DNA of 64,000 bases from G963662655 sp963666875 (GTDB lineage: Bacteria; Cloacimonadota; Cloacimonadia; Cloacimonadales; JAIOQZ01). Positions 50,567 to 58,914 of the stretch are shown piece by piece (position 1 is the stretch's first letter; each line of letters begins with the position of its first letter). The notes below the pieces were generated by a model. It was not told where the DNA came from. It saw only the letters and a list, made by a program, of their open reading frames with translations, and did not search any database. The stretch spans positions 1 to 64,000 of the forward strand of contig CAXXPU010000020.1 of assembly GCA_963666875.2 (NCBI GenBank), in the 5' to 3' direction. Position numbers and translations under genes: made by a program.

Positions 50567-50866
50567 TTATAAAAAGAAATACGTCGTAATCAGGACGATC
50601 GCGAGAACCGCAATCACCAGACCGACAACAAGGATGACGCCAATATTCCTTTTCACGAAACGTTTCAATGACGGTGGTCTCGATAGCTCGATTCCTGTAC
50701 CGTGCAGTACGCGATAACCCTTCTGAGATGGCATGATCCATTTAATCTTGCCTCTTTTCGTCAGATATGGACGATAGCCACGGTCCATCAGATATTGCTT
50801 GTTTTCGTCGCTGATAGTTGTGACGTCATCGGGATCCAGAAATTGATCTCGATCTTGATATTTCAT
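50567..50866 (-). CDS. small tail-anchored membrane protein of unknown function
   Basis: 99 residues. The soluble N-terminal 70 residues are basic ('YRPYLTKRGKIKWIMPSQKG'); the C-terminal 27 are a hydrophobic helix ('NIGVILVVGLVIAVLAIVLI') at the very end, as in tail-anchored proteins. I do not recognise the family. The start overlaps the end of the glycosyltransferase gene by 41 bases, and GGGAG lies about 11 bases upstream. Cotranscribed with surE and pcm. Confidence 0.65.
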   Translation of the reverse strand: MKYQDRDQFLDPDDVTTISDENKQYLMDRGYRPYLTKRGKIKWIMPSQKGYRVLHGTGIELSRPPSLKRFVKRNIGVILVVGLVIAVLAIVLITTYFFL

Positions 50867-51548
50867 ATAGAATTACTCCCTGGAAATTCAGCATATCACG
50901 GAGATGCCGGATATGACTTATCTGCTCGTTGTAAATTGTGTCGATCCCGGTGTGCACGATTCGACCGCCGTTGCGGACGTATTCGAAAATCACCTCGGTC
51001 TCGAATTGATAGCGTTCGGTTACCAAAACGCTTCCCTTCAAGGTCTCCAGACGATACAACCGGTATCCGCTCTGCGAATCGCAGATACGCGTTCCGGCAG
51101 AGAGGGTAACAATCAGGCTGGTGAGGGTGTTGCTGCATATACGCGCCGGAGGCATCCCGCCACGGAAGAAATCGCGTCTGCCGATAACCATATCCGCACC
51201 CGTCGCTCGCTGCGCCGCGAGGAATTTCTCCATCTGCATCGGATGATGCTGCATGTCGCTGTCCATTGTCAACGCGAATTCGAATCCCTTGCGCATTGCC
51301 AGATTGAATCCAGTCTTTAGCGCGCAGCCCTTTCCGCGGTTACGGGGCATCCGATGCACCAGAACGCCATGATCCAGACAGATTTCCACCGAATCGTCCG
51401 TCGATGCGTCATCGACGCAGATCACCTGATCCGCGGGTACGAATGCGAGGACGCCCCAGAGCAATTCAGAAAGCGTATCCCCGGCGTTATAGACCGGAAT
51501 GACGATCGCGGTGTTGTCCCAGTCTGCCTGCATGTATTCTTCGTTCAT
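50826..51548 (-). CDS. family 2 glycosyltransferase
   Basis: 240 residues, GT-A fold: 'AIVIPVYNAGDTLSELL', 'ICVDDASTDDSVEI', 'NRGKGCALKTGFNLAM', and the DxD in 'ALTMDSDMQHHP'. 'GTRICDSQSGYRLYRLETL' is typical of the polyprenyl-phosphate-sugar synthase branch (DPM1-like), though there are no membrane helices at the C-terminus. It probably transfers a sugar to polyprenyl phosphate or a glycolipid. Overlaps the next gene by 41 bases. Confidence 0.88.
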   Translation of the reverse strand: MNEEYMQADWDNTAIVIPVYNAGDTLSELLWGVLAFVPADQVICVDDASTDDSVEICLDHGVLVHRMPRNRGKGCALKTGFNLAMRKGFEFALTMDSDMQHHPMQMEKFLAAQRATGADMVIGRRDFFRGGMPPARICSNTLTSLIVTLSAGTRICDSQSGYRLYRLETLKGSVLVTERYQFETEVIFEYVRNGGRIVHTGIDTIYNEQISHIRHLRDMLNFQGVILYEISRSRSISGSR

Positions 51549-51600
51549 TCAGTTATCTTGCGAAACAAAGGCGAGATGTCAAGCAAATCATGTTATCCGC

Positions 51601-52989
51601 TTATTTCCGCTTCGATTTCCATATTGTGCCGTCCTTGGTGTCCAGCAGCTCGATACCGATGTCGTTCAGGTCATTGCGGATCTTGTCTGCCATTGCGTAG
51701 TTCTTCTCCTTCTTGAAAAGCTGTCGGTACTCGATGAACATCTCGACCAGCTTCCCTGAGAGGTCGTCCTTCCTGAGCTTCTCGTCCAGATTCGAGAAGA
51801 ATCCCAGCACGCTGCCGATCTCGACCAGCGCGTGCGCGTACTGGATACGTTCTTCGAGCGGTTCGTCGAGGTTCTTGATCATGCGGGTCAGTTCGAACAG
51901 AATCGCGACTGCCTTTGCAGTGTTGAAGTCGTCGTCCATGGCGGCCTTGAAATCATCTATGAAGGATTGCGTCTTCTCACCATACTGCGGCTTCTGATCT
52001 TCGATTTTCAGGAAATCGACGAAATCGAGCGCGTCATAGAAATTCGCCACGCCGGACTTGGTCTCCTCGAGCAGCTCGGGCGAGTAGTCGATCGGGCTGC
52101 GGTAGTGCTTGGAGAGGAAGAAGAGCCGGATCACCTCGGGATCAAAGATCTTCAGCACATCGCGGGTGGTGAAGAAATTGCCCAGGCTCTTGGACATCTT
52201 TTCGCCCGACATGTTCAGGAATCCGCCGTGCATCCAGTAGTTGGACAGCGGCTTGCCGTTCTGCGCGTATGCCTGAGCTTGCTCATTCTCATGGTGCGGG
52301 AAGACCAGATCGACCGCGCCGCCGTGGATGTCGAAGGTATCGCCCAGCAGATCGCGCGACATCACCACGCACTCGGTGTGCCAGCCCGGACGTCCTTCTC
52401 CCCACGGGCTGTTCCAGGTCGGTTCGCCGGGCTTGGACTTCTTCCAAAGGGTGAAGTCGAGCGGGTTGCGCTTTTGCTTGTTCTCCTGAATGCGCGCGCC
52501 GACCATCTGCTCGTCGGGCTTCTTGCCGGAAAGGCTGCCGTAGTTGTCCAGCTTATCCACCGCGAAATAGACGTCGCCGTCCGCCTCGTAGGCGAATCCC
52601 TTCTTCTCCAGATCGCGGATGAATCCGATCATCTTGCCGATATACTCGGTCGCCTTGGGTGCGTGATCCGTCGGACGCAAACCGAGTTTCTTCGTGTCCT
52701 CGAAGAATGCCTTCGTGTAGTGCTCCGCCACCTTCTCGAACGGGACGTTCTCCGCAATGGACTGCTGGATGATCTTGTCGTCGATGTCGGTGATGTTCTG
52801 CACGAAGGTTACGTCGTAGCCGGCGTATTCGAAATAGCGCCGCACCACGTCGAAGAACATGAACGTACGCGCGTTGCCGATGTGGAAATAATTATATACG
52901 GTCGGTCCGCAGGCGTAAAGCTTCACTTTGCCCGGTTCGACCGGTGTAAATTCTTCCTTTTGTCTCGTCTGTGTGTTGTATATCTTCAT
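51601..52989 (-). CDS. cysS: cysteinyl-tRNA synthetase
   Basis: 462 residues, class I synthetase that charges tRNA-Cys. HIGH motif in 'CGPTVYNYFHIGNARTFM', KMSKS in 'GEKMSKSLGNFF', zinc site residues in 'CGPTVYN', 'GWHTECVVMS' and 'FPHHENEQAQAY'. Complete and ordinary. It lies 52 bases upstream of the glycosyltransferase gene. I see no T-box leader; the gap 52990-53156 holds a family B repeat. Confidence 0.97.
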   Translation of the reverse strand: MKIYNTQTRQKEEFTPVEPGKVKLYACGPTVYNYFHIGNARTFMFFDVVRRYFEYAGYDVTFVQNITDIDDKIIQQSIAENVPFEKVAEHYTKAFFEDTKKLGLRPTDHAPKATEYIGKMIGFIRDLEKKGFAYEADGDVYFAVDKLDNYGSLSGKKPDEQMVGARIQENKQKRNPLDFTLWKKSKPGEPTWNSPWGEGRPGWHTECVVMSRDLLGDTFDIHGGAVDLVFPHHENEQAQAYAQNGKPLSNYWMHGGFLNMSGEKMSKSLGNFFTTRDVLKIFDPEVIRLFFLSKHYRSPIDYSPELLEETKSGVANFYDALDFVDFLKIEDQKPQYGEKTQSFIDDFKAAMDDDFNTAKAVAILFELTRMIKNLDEPLEERIQYAHALVEIGSVLGFFSNLDEKLRKDDLSGKLVEMFIEYRQLFKKEKNYAMADKIRNDLNDIGIELLDTKDGTIWKSKRK

Positions 52990-53088
52990 CTATCCTCCGG
53001 AAAGGCATTTATAGAGATTTGAGATGCAGACGGCTTGAGAGATTCGAATTAGCAAGCAAGTTCACAGACGTCTGCTTACCCAGTAACT

Positions 53089-53125
53089 CCCTCGCCCATG
53101 AAATGGGAGAGGGTCGGGGTGAGGA
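53089..53125. repeat. REP-like palindromic repeat (family B)
   Basis: CCCTCGCCCATG-AA-ATGGGAGAGGG followed by TCGGGGTGAGG, the clearest full-length copy of the family, in the 167-bp gap between rsmD and cysS. Confidence 0.75.
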
Positions 53126-53156
53126 TCTCCAAAACCAACATTCAGAAGTAGGTTTT

Positions 53157-53693
53157 CTACACCTGCAAGATGGTCACGACCGTATCGCCCATCTTCTTCT
53201 CGTAGATGCGGTACTGGTGCCATGCTTCGTCAATCGGCTCGTCGAAGGCGTGTTCGACCATCACCCTGCCGCTGGTCTTGAGCAGATTTCGCTCGAAGAT
53301 AGGCCGCAGGGTCTTCTCGACCAGTCCCTTTCGATAGGGCGGATCGAGCAGGATCAGGTCAAACTGCTCCTCCGTGTCGTCCAGAAAAGCGGTCGCTTTC
53401 TTCTTCCACACCTGCGTCGTGTCGCGGCAATCGAGCTTGTCGATATTCTTCCAGATTATCTGCACCGATTTCTGACTCGCATCGACGAAGATCGTCCTCT
53501 CTACGCCTCGACTGAGTGCTTCCAGACCCAGTGCGCCGCTTCCGGCGTACAGGTCGAGCACCACGTCGTCGTCGTAGAGGTCGAGAACGCTGAAAATCAC
53601 TTCCTTCACGAAATCGGTCGTGGGTCTCACACGGTCGCCGGGTACGGAAAACAGGTGGTATCCCTTGTATTTGCCGGTAATTATCCGCATCAC
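53157..53693 (-). CDS. rsmD: 16S rRNA (guanine966-N2)-methyltransferase RsmD
   Basis: 178 residues. SAM-binding 'VLDLYAGSGALGLEALSRG' and the catalytic 'LILLDPPYRKGL' (DPPY). 'RIITGKYKGYHLFSVPGDRV' and 'RPTTDFVKEVIFSVL' are the RsmD-specific opening. It methylates G966 of 16S rRNA during 30S assembly. It follows the 52-residue Cys-rich gene by 47 bases. Confidence 0.95.
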   Translation of the reverse strand: MMRIITGKYKGYHLFSVPGDRVRPTTDFVKEVIFSVLDLYDDDVVLDLYAGSGALGLEALSRGVERTIFVDASQKSVQIIWKNIDKLDCRDTTQVWKKKATAFLDDTEEQFDLILLDPPYRKGLVEKTLRPIFERNLLKTSGRVMVEHAFDEPIDEAWHQYRIYEKKMGDTVVTILQV

Positions 53694-53740
53694 TCCCCCT
53701 TTCGCACTCCGGTATATTGTCCTGTAAAGATCGTCCCTTG

Positions 53741-53899
53741 TCAGTTTCTGTTATACTTTCTACTACCGAAATTGATCTCGAGCTGCTCCGGTCTCTTCTC
53801 GAAATTCGGGCAGGTCACGAGGATCACATCCGCCGATTGTTTGCACTTGTTCATGCACTTCGCGCACAGTTTGTTGATATCTTTATTCTTTTGTTCCAT
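53741..53899 (-). CDS. 52-residue cysteine-rich protein
   Basis: Not a long frame, but it begins with ATG 53899 inside the end of the preceding gene (17-base overlap) and continues with ordinary codon use to TGA at 53741. Its Cys pattern is striking: 'NKLCAKCMNKCKQSAD' (CxxCxxxC) then 'ILVTCPNFEKRPEQLEI'. Four Cys could bind one zinc or an Fe-S cluster. I do not recognise the family. The context is rRNA methylation and ComEA-like genes. A real small gene seems likely. Confidence 0.65.
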   Translation of the reverse strand: MEQKNKDINKLCAKCMNKCKQSADVILVTCPNFEKRPEQLEINFGSRKYNRN

Positions 53900-54407
53900 A
53901 GAAAACTCTGATCAGCTCTCCCAATGTGACATCCCGTAGCGGCGTATCTTCGCCCAGCAGTTTGGATGCCAGCCTGGCAACCTCGCCCACTGTCATGTCG
54001 AGCCACTCGCCGGACGGCACGGCTTTCGAGACAGGCGATTCCTCTTCGTACGAACCTTCGAGATAAGTCTTGCGCGGTTCCGGCGCCAGCTCGTCGTCCG
54101 CCTCGATGTTCAGATCTTCCTGCTCGTCTTCCTGTTGTTGCATCGACTCTTGAAGCTTCTCGTAACGATCCTGCGGCAGGATTTTCAAACGCTTCCGCTC
54201 TTCGTCGTCGAACAGCCTGGTCAATCGCGGATCGTAGTGCAGCTTGTCGTCGCCAAGGATGCGCCCCTGAACCGCCTCGAATCTCGCCCGAATCTCCGGA
54301 TCGCTTCGTTCGGTGAGGAGCCGTGAATAGACCGCCAGCGCGTCGAAAAGCTGGTTCTGCGATTCAAACAACTGCGCGAGCGTCATAGTTGGCGCAAGTG
54401 ATCTCAT
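53883..54407 (-). CDS. acidic protein with N-terminal TPR-like helices, unknown function
   Basis: 174 residues. Residues about 8-45 look like one TPR ('LAQLFESQNQLFDALAVYSR'). A very acidic Gln/Glu-rich linker ('MQQQEDEQEDLNIEADDE') follows, then a C-terminal helical piece ('TVGEVARLASKLLGE'). No signal peptide. One base separates its start from the end of the ComEA-like gene, and its end overlaps the small Cys-rich gene. Not recognised beyond the TPR resemblance. Confidence 0.6.
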   Translation of the reverse strand: MRSLAPTMTLAQLFESQNQLFDALAVYSRLLTERSDPEIRARFEAVQGRILGDDKLHYDPRLTRLFDDEERKRLKILPQDRYEKLQESMQQQEDEQEDLNIEADDELAPEPRKTYLEGSYEEESPVSKAVPSGEWLDMTVGEVARLASKLLGEDTPLRDVTLGELIRVFYGTKE

Positions 54408-54408
54408 A

Positions 54409-54978
54409 TCATTCCCCCAGGATTATCTCGGGTTTCATTTTCTCCAAAATCTTCTCGCCGATTCCGTCAACCTCGAGAAGTTCCTCGACTTGATGAAATC
54501 GGCCGTTCTTCTCTCGATATCCGACAATCCGCCACGCAAGAACCTCGCCGATCCCTTCGATCGTCATCAGATCTTCCACACCGGCTCGATTGATATCGAC
54601 CAACAGTAAAGAATCCTCAACCGCCGTTTCGTTGTCAAGCGGTATCAGGTACGGCAACATCCCTTCAAACAGCTTTTTACCGATTCCGCGCACGTTCATG
54701 AGTTCCTCGCGGCGCGAAAATCCCGGATTTTCGGCGTATTGCACGATCGCGCGCGCCTTCGACTCTCCGATGCCGGGCAGCGCGATCAGGTCTTCCAGCG
54801 CCGGGTGCCGGAGATCGACCCTGAGATCGCTCTGTTCGAGTGTCACACACAGCGAATCGACTTCAGCCTGTGATCCGCCGGTGAAAAACCGGGCGCTAAA
54901 TCCAAGCAGTGCCAAACCGGTAAGGAACAGTAAAATCCGCTGCTCGCCGGGCGTGAAAAGCCTGCTCAGAGGATTCAT
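54409..54978 (-). CDS. ComEA-like helix-hairpin-helix protein
   Basis: 189 residues. An N-terminal membrane segment ('RILLFLTGLALLGFSARFF') is followed by three helix-hairpin-helix units: 'ALPGIGESKARAIVQY', 'MNVRGIGKKLFEGMLPYL' and 'MTIEGIGEVLAWRIVGY', with 'LLEVDGIGEKILEKMKPEI' at the end. This is the layout of ComEA-type DNA-binding proteins of natural transformation, though HhH proteins also act in secretion and export. Whether this species is competent cannot be judged here. Confidence 0.8.
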   Translation of the reverse strand: MNPLSRLFTPGEQRILLFLTGLALLGFSARFFTGGSQAEVDSLCVTLEQSDLRVDLRHPALEDLIALPGIGESKARAIVQYAENPGFSRREELMNVRGIGKKLFEGMLPYLIPLDNETAVEDSLLLVDINRAGVEDLMTIEGIGEVLAWRIVGYREKNGRFHQVEELLEVDGIGEKILEKMKPEIILGE

Positions 54979-54983
54979 CCATC

Positions 54984-55370
54984 CTACACGCGAACGAATG
55001 TCGCTTCAGCACGGGCGTGGACTTTCCCCTCCAGATCGACAAGCCGTGCGCTGCATTTCAGGATCCTGCCCTTGTCTTCATCGACGCTTCCGCTGAGCAG
55101 ATAATCCGTGTTTGATTTCACATACTTCTTGAATTCGAGATTCATTCGTCCCGTCACCGCCTCGCCGGCCTTCTTGATAACGATTTTCGCCATGGCTTCG
55201 TCCAGAAGCGTAGCGACGATCCCGCCATGGATGATTCCCGGGTATCCCTCGAATTTCTCCGGCAGATTGATCTTCGCCATTGTTATTTCCTGAGGATAAG
55301 TGAATTTGATCTGCAATCCGTCTGGATTGTCCTTGCCGCATACGAAACACTTGTTGTACGAATTATTCAT
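54984..55370 (-). CDS. PaaI-like hotdog thioesterase
   Basis: 128 residues. 'CFVCGKDNPDGLQIKF' at the start and 'YPGIIHGGIVATLLDEAMAK' (the HGG...DE catalytic region) are typical of the PaaI/DUF4442-like acyl-CoA thioesterases. The N-terminal CxxC is common in this subgroup. The start overlaps the SGNH gene by 4 bases and the end lies 5 bases before the ComEA-like gene. Substrate unknown. Confidence 0.85.
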   Translation of the reverse strand: MNNSYNKCFVCGKDNPDGLQIKFTYPQEITMAKINLPEKFEGYPGIIHGGIVATLLDEAMAKIVIKKAGEAVTGRMNLEFKKYVKSNTDYLLSGSVDEDKGRILKCSARLVDLEGKVHARAEATFVRV

Positions 55371-56335
55371 ATCACCCCTCCAAATCTTGAAGTTTTTTTG
55401 TTTGATTCACGTATGAAATTCATTATCTCATGAGCGATATCCCGGGTCAACAGGTCGGCTCCGATGTTGTTCAAATGGATGAAATCGTAGTAATATTCAC
55501 GTTTCCCGATATAGCGTGGGTCGTTCCAGTAGTTCAAAAAATGTACGTTCGGATAATTTCTCTCTTGCTCGTAAATCCATTCGATGGTCGGACTGTTCAG
55601 GCAGTCTGTCTCGAAGTAGGGACAAATAACGATGAAAAGTTCGCAACCGGAATCGACATACGTTTTCACAAGCTTGTCGAATTGAGTGGCCGTATCGGGT
55701 ACGATTTCATTCATGGAATATACGATTGGCGCAACGTCGCTCAATGGACTCCGATAGGTTCCATAGATCGGCTTCTGCCCGCACGTGTCATTTCCTCTGT
55801 TCGGACCTCTGTTGATCAGGGCGTACATCAGATAGAAGATGTTCGAATTGTTTGCCCAGAGACTCGAATTGAGCAGGAATTGCTGAAAAGGACTCTCGGG
55901 GTACAGATATTTTCGAATCGATTTATCCTGTTTAGTCAGGGGTTTCAACTGTCTGATGCTATCATAGGTAAGTGGCGACTCCAGATCATGAGGCTGCATG
56001 AACTGAATCACAAAATCCGGCTTGTATCGTTCAAGCACTTTCTCTTGTACGCATAGAAAGTATTGAATCAATTGACTGCCGCGTCCCCCATTCCAGCAGG
56101 TGAGTCCCAGCGAATCGGCCATGATGGATGGGTTGAGGGTTACTTCCGCAACCGACGAGCCGACGCCGATCACTTCGGCTTCCGTACTGTATAGGGTGTG
56201 CAGAAGCTTATAATATCCTCCCGACGACTGGTATTTCAATGAATACTGCACGAAGAAATTGAATCCGATCTCTGTTATCGCCAACAAGATAATCACAAGT
56301 AAAACCAACATCATAGTCTTCTTTATCTCTTTCAC
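55367..56335 (-). CDS. membrane-anchored SGNH-like protein, partner of MBOAT
   Basis: 322 residues with one N-terminal helix ('TMMLVLLVIILLAITEIGF') and an exported domain. The GDS-like block is 'EVIGVGSSVAEVTLNPSI' (nucleophile Ser in GSS), and the DxxH block is 'YDFIHLNNIGADLL' near the end, so the catalytic pair is present. Such proteins work with MBOAT acyltransferases (as DltD or AlgX/J do) to move acyl groups onto extracellular polymers. It lies 12 bases after the MBOAT gene. Confidence 0.78.
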   Translation of the reverse strand: MKEIKKTMMLVLLVIILLAITEIGFNFFVQYSLKYQSSGGYYKLLHTLYSTEAEVIGVGSSVAEVTLNPSIMADSLGLTCWNGGRGSQLIQYFLCVQEKVLERYKPDFVIQFMQPHDLESPLTYDSIRQLKPLTKQDKSIRKYLYPESPFQQFLLNSSLWANNSNIFYLMYALINRGPNRGNDTCGQKPIYGTYRSPLSDVAPIVYSMNEIVPDTATQFDKLVKTYVDSGCELFIVICPYFETDCLNSPTIEWIYEQERNYPNVHFLNYWNDPRYIGKREYYYDFIHLNNIGADLLTRDIAHEIMNFIRESNKKTSRFGGVI

Positions 56336-56347
56336 TGAATGCTCTCC

Positions 56348-57796
56348 CTAAAATTGAAAGTAGATAAACTGACTTTGGTCAAGAACGCCGAACAGGAGAA
56401 TGATAACGATGATTGACGAGATTCTCAGAGCCGTGACGAACAGATTTTTTCCTCGTAATATAACGGGATTACCACCCCTCTCCATGTGGATATCCAGTGC
56501 GAAAATCGCGAGAACCGAGAGGACGCTGTAGAAGAAGATCGCAGTATCGCCTATGTATATTCCCTCGGTGAAATGAAACAGAATCTTCTTTAGAATGAGA
56601 AAGGCGTCGTGCAGGTTTTCCGCCCGGAAGAAAATGAAACAGAAGGTCATCATCGTGAACGTGATCAGGATTTTTGCAACATACAGAAAGGATTGAAAGA
56701 CGCGATTCTTTACCTTCGACTCAACGGTAAACCAACGCTTCAACAGAGGCGGTTCGACCGCCAGGAACAGACCGTTCAGCAATCCCCACACGATAAATGT
56801 CCACCCCGCTCCGTGCCACATTCCGCTGACCGCAAAGACAAAGATCGTCAATATTCCGCTTACGGTCATCGATAGCTTCTTGCGGTCGCCCAGCCACGAT
56901 TTGTAAATCGGAACATACAGGTAATCCCGAAACCAGGAAGTCAGCGATACGTGCCATCTGGACCAGAAGAACCTCACCGAGGTTGCAAGATAGGGCTGCC
57001 TGAAGTTCTCGGTCAACCGGAATCCCAGCAATTTAGCGCTGCCTACGGCCATGTCGGAATACCCGGAGAAGTCGCAGTACAGTTGCAATGCGAAGAAGAT
57101 CGATGCGAGAGACAGGCTCAGGCCGGAGTGTAATTCGATATTACCGTAAACATTCCCTACATAGACAATCAGGCGATCCGCGATGAAGGCCTTCTTGAAC
57201 CACCCGATCAAAATCTTGCTAACACCGGTTATAAACTGGTCGTATGACATGCACTTGTTTCTCTGTTCGAACTGAGGAAGCAATTGAGGAGCCCTACCGA
57301 TCGGGCCCGCACTCAACTGCGGAAAGAAGGAGATGAACAGGGTTGTTTTATACAGGCTCTGCGGTTTTGCATCGCCCCGATAAACGTCGATAACATAGCC
57401 GAGTGCTTGAAATGAGAAAAAGGATATTCCGATCGGCATAAACAGGTCGGGAAGATGGAACGACACGATGTGAAAGGTGGATATCATAGCTTCCAGTTGA
57501 GCGCTCAGGAAGTTCAGATATTTGAAGGTCACGAGCGGGAGCAGGAGCAACGAAGCTGACCACGCCACGATGCGCTTTTTCTTCTTCATTCGTGATGTCC
57601 CGGATATCCATTTTACCGAAAACCACGCGACGAGAATGATATAGGCCAGTAAAAGACAAAAAATCGGCTTCCAGTTGGCATAGAAATAGAAACTCGATAC
57701 GATGAGAAAGGGATTCTTCAAGCGATCTGGAAGAGCATAATAAAGAATCACGCATACCGATAGAAAGACAATATATAGCAGCGAATTAAAAAGCAC
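56348..57796 (-). CDS. MBOAT family O-acyltransferase (DltB/AlgI-like)
   Basis: 482 residues, about eleven membrane helices. MBOAT signatures: 'GISFFSFQALGYVIDVYRG', 'FFPQLSAGPIGRAPQLLPQF', 'YCDFSGYSDMAVGSAKLLG', 'FFWSRWHVSLTSWFRDYLY' and the catalytic His in 'VFAVSGMWHGAGWTFIVWG'. It moves acyl groups across the membrane to an acceptor. With the adjacent SGNH protein it forms an acylation pair for a surface polysaccharide or polymer that I cannot identify. Confidence 0.93.
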   Translation of the reverse strand: MLFNSLLYIVFLSVCVILYYALPDRLKNPFLIVSSFYFYANWKPIFCLLLAYIILVAWFSVKWISGTSRMKKKKRIVAWSASLLLLPLVTFKYLNFLSAQLEAMISTFHIVSFHLPDLFMPIGISFFSFQALGYVIDVYRGDAKPQSLYKTTLFISFFPQLSAGPIGRAPQLLPQFEQRNKCMSYDQFITGVSKILIGWFKKAFIADRLIVYVGNVYGNIELHSGLSLSLASIFFALQLYCDFSGYSDMAVGSAKLLGFRLTENFRQPYLATSVRFFWSRWHVSLTSWFRDYLYVPIYKSWLGDRKKLSMTVSGILTIFVFAVSGMWHGAGWTFIVWGLLNGLFLAVEPPLLKRWFTVESKVKNRVFQSFLYVAKILITFTMMTFCFIFFRAENLHDAFLILKKILFHFTEGIYIGDTAIFFYSVLSVLAIFALDIHMERGGNPVILRGKNLFVTALRISSIIVIILLFGVLDQSQFIYFQF

Positions 57797-58029
57797 AACA
57801 TCTCCTTACGCGTATTTACGATGCTCAATCCGAATCCCAACGCCAACAGATACAATATCAATTCAAATTTGTTTGGAGTAATGCGAGGTTCAAGTCAAGG
57901 AAAAACCATTCGGCAGGCAGAGGAGATAATCGGACGACAACCTCGCAAACATCGATGTTCTACCATGATGCCCTGGTTTTTCATTGACACGATTCTCGAT
58001 CTCCCGGTTTTCAGTTCTCAGGAGATAAT

Positions 58030-58272
58030 ATGAGACCGATCGAGACAAAAATACTCTCAAAGATCGATGAGAAAGGGGTCACGTTCGACCGCGTCGAGGA
58101 AATCATCGACGGCATGACGCGTCAGGAACTCAAAAAGAGCTTCCCGGACGACTCCATCTTCCAATCGCCGCGCTACTTCGCGAAAGTGGTCCTCGACAGC
58201 CTGCTGCGACGCGGCGCCATCGAGAAACGGGACGGAAAATTCGCAAAGCCCTCGAAGAAAAAAGAAGACTAA
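58030..58272 (+). CDS. small basic protein of unknown function
   Basis: 80 residues, helical, Lys-rich C-terminus ('KRDGKFAKPSKKKED'). It looks like a winged-helix-like fragment ('KVVLDSLLRRGAIEKRDGKF'), but I would not assign one. GGAGATAAT lies upstream of the ATG. It converges with the HD-domain gene, overlapping it by 4 bases. Upstream 57797-58029 is a divergent promoter region shared with the MBOAT gene; I see nothing else there. Confidence 0.6.
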   Translation: MRPIETKILSKIDEKGVTFDRVEEIIDGMTRQELKKSFPDDSIFQSPRYFAKVVLDSLLRRGAIEKRDGKFAKPSKKKED

Positions 58273-58820
58273 GCCATCAACTCATCATCGTATTTCGCCA
58301 TCGCCTCGATCGCCAGTTCGAGAAAATCGGATAGCTCGATTCCGATATCCGCACAGGTAGCGATCTGCTCCCGGTTCGCACCGGCAGCGAAGCTCTTCGA
58401 CTTGTACTTCTTCTTCAACGACTTCAGCTTAACCTTGTGGATGGTCTTTCCCGGCTGCATCAATGCCGCCGCGGTGACAAGACCGGTCACGGGATCCGCA
58501 GCGTAGAGACTTCTATCCAATAGCGATTCCAGCGGCGCGTGATCCGCATGCGCCTTTACCGCATGAACCACATCCTCCGGAAATCCCGCCTGCGCCAGCA
58601 TCTGCGCGCCCTTCACGCTGTGCTGATCCGGATCGTCCATCGTGTATTCGTAGTCGATGTCGTGCAGCAGCCCGGTCACGAACCACTTCTCGACATCCTC
58701 ACCGGATCGCTCCGCCAGCGCTTCCATCACCGCACCCACCGCCAGACTGTGCTTGCGCAGGTTGTCGTTCTTCAGGTGCTCGAACAGTAGCGCCTTCGCC
58801 TCTTCACGATTCATCGTCAC
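58269..58820 (-). CDS. HD-domain hydrolase
   Basis: 183 residues. The HD residues lie in 'LRKHSLAVGAVMEALAERSG', 'VTGLLHDIDYEYT' and 'DQHSVKGAQMLAQAGFPEDV', followed by 'HAVKAHADHAPLESLLDRSL'. Metal-dependent phosphohydrolase, probably acting on a nucleotide. The start could be the ATG at 58820 or the one 2 codons later. It converges with the small plus-strand gene. Substrate unknown. Confidence 0.85.
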   Translation of the reverse strand: MTMNREEAKALLFEHLKNDNLRKHSLAVGAVMEALAERSGEDVEKWFVTGLLHDIDYEYTMDDPDQHSVKGAQMLAQAGFPEDVVHAVKAHADHAPLESLLDRSLYAADPVTGLVTAAALMQPGKTIHKVKLKSLKKKYKSKSFAAGANREQIATCADIGIELSDFLELAIEAMAKYDDELMA

Positions 58821-58914
58821 TCCTTCTCAAACCGAACTTCCGAATGTTCGGGTCGCATATCACATAATCCCAACATTCAGAAGAGCCACTGCGTGACACA
58901 TTCGGAAGTTTGAA

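Noticed and set aside
52990..53156. T-box leader for cysS
   Set aside because: No T-box sequence or specifier stem is visible; the gap contains a dispersed repeat instead.
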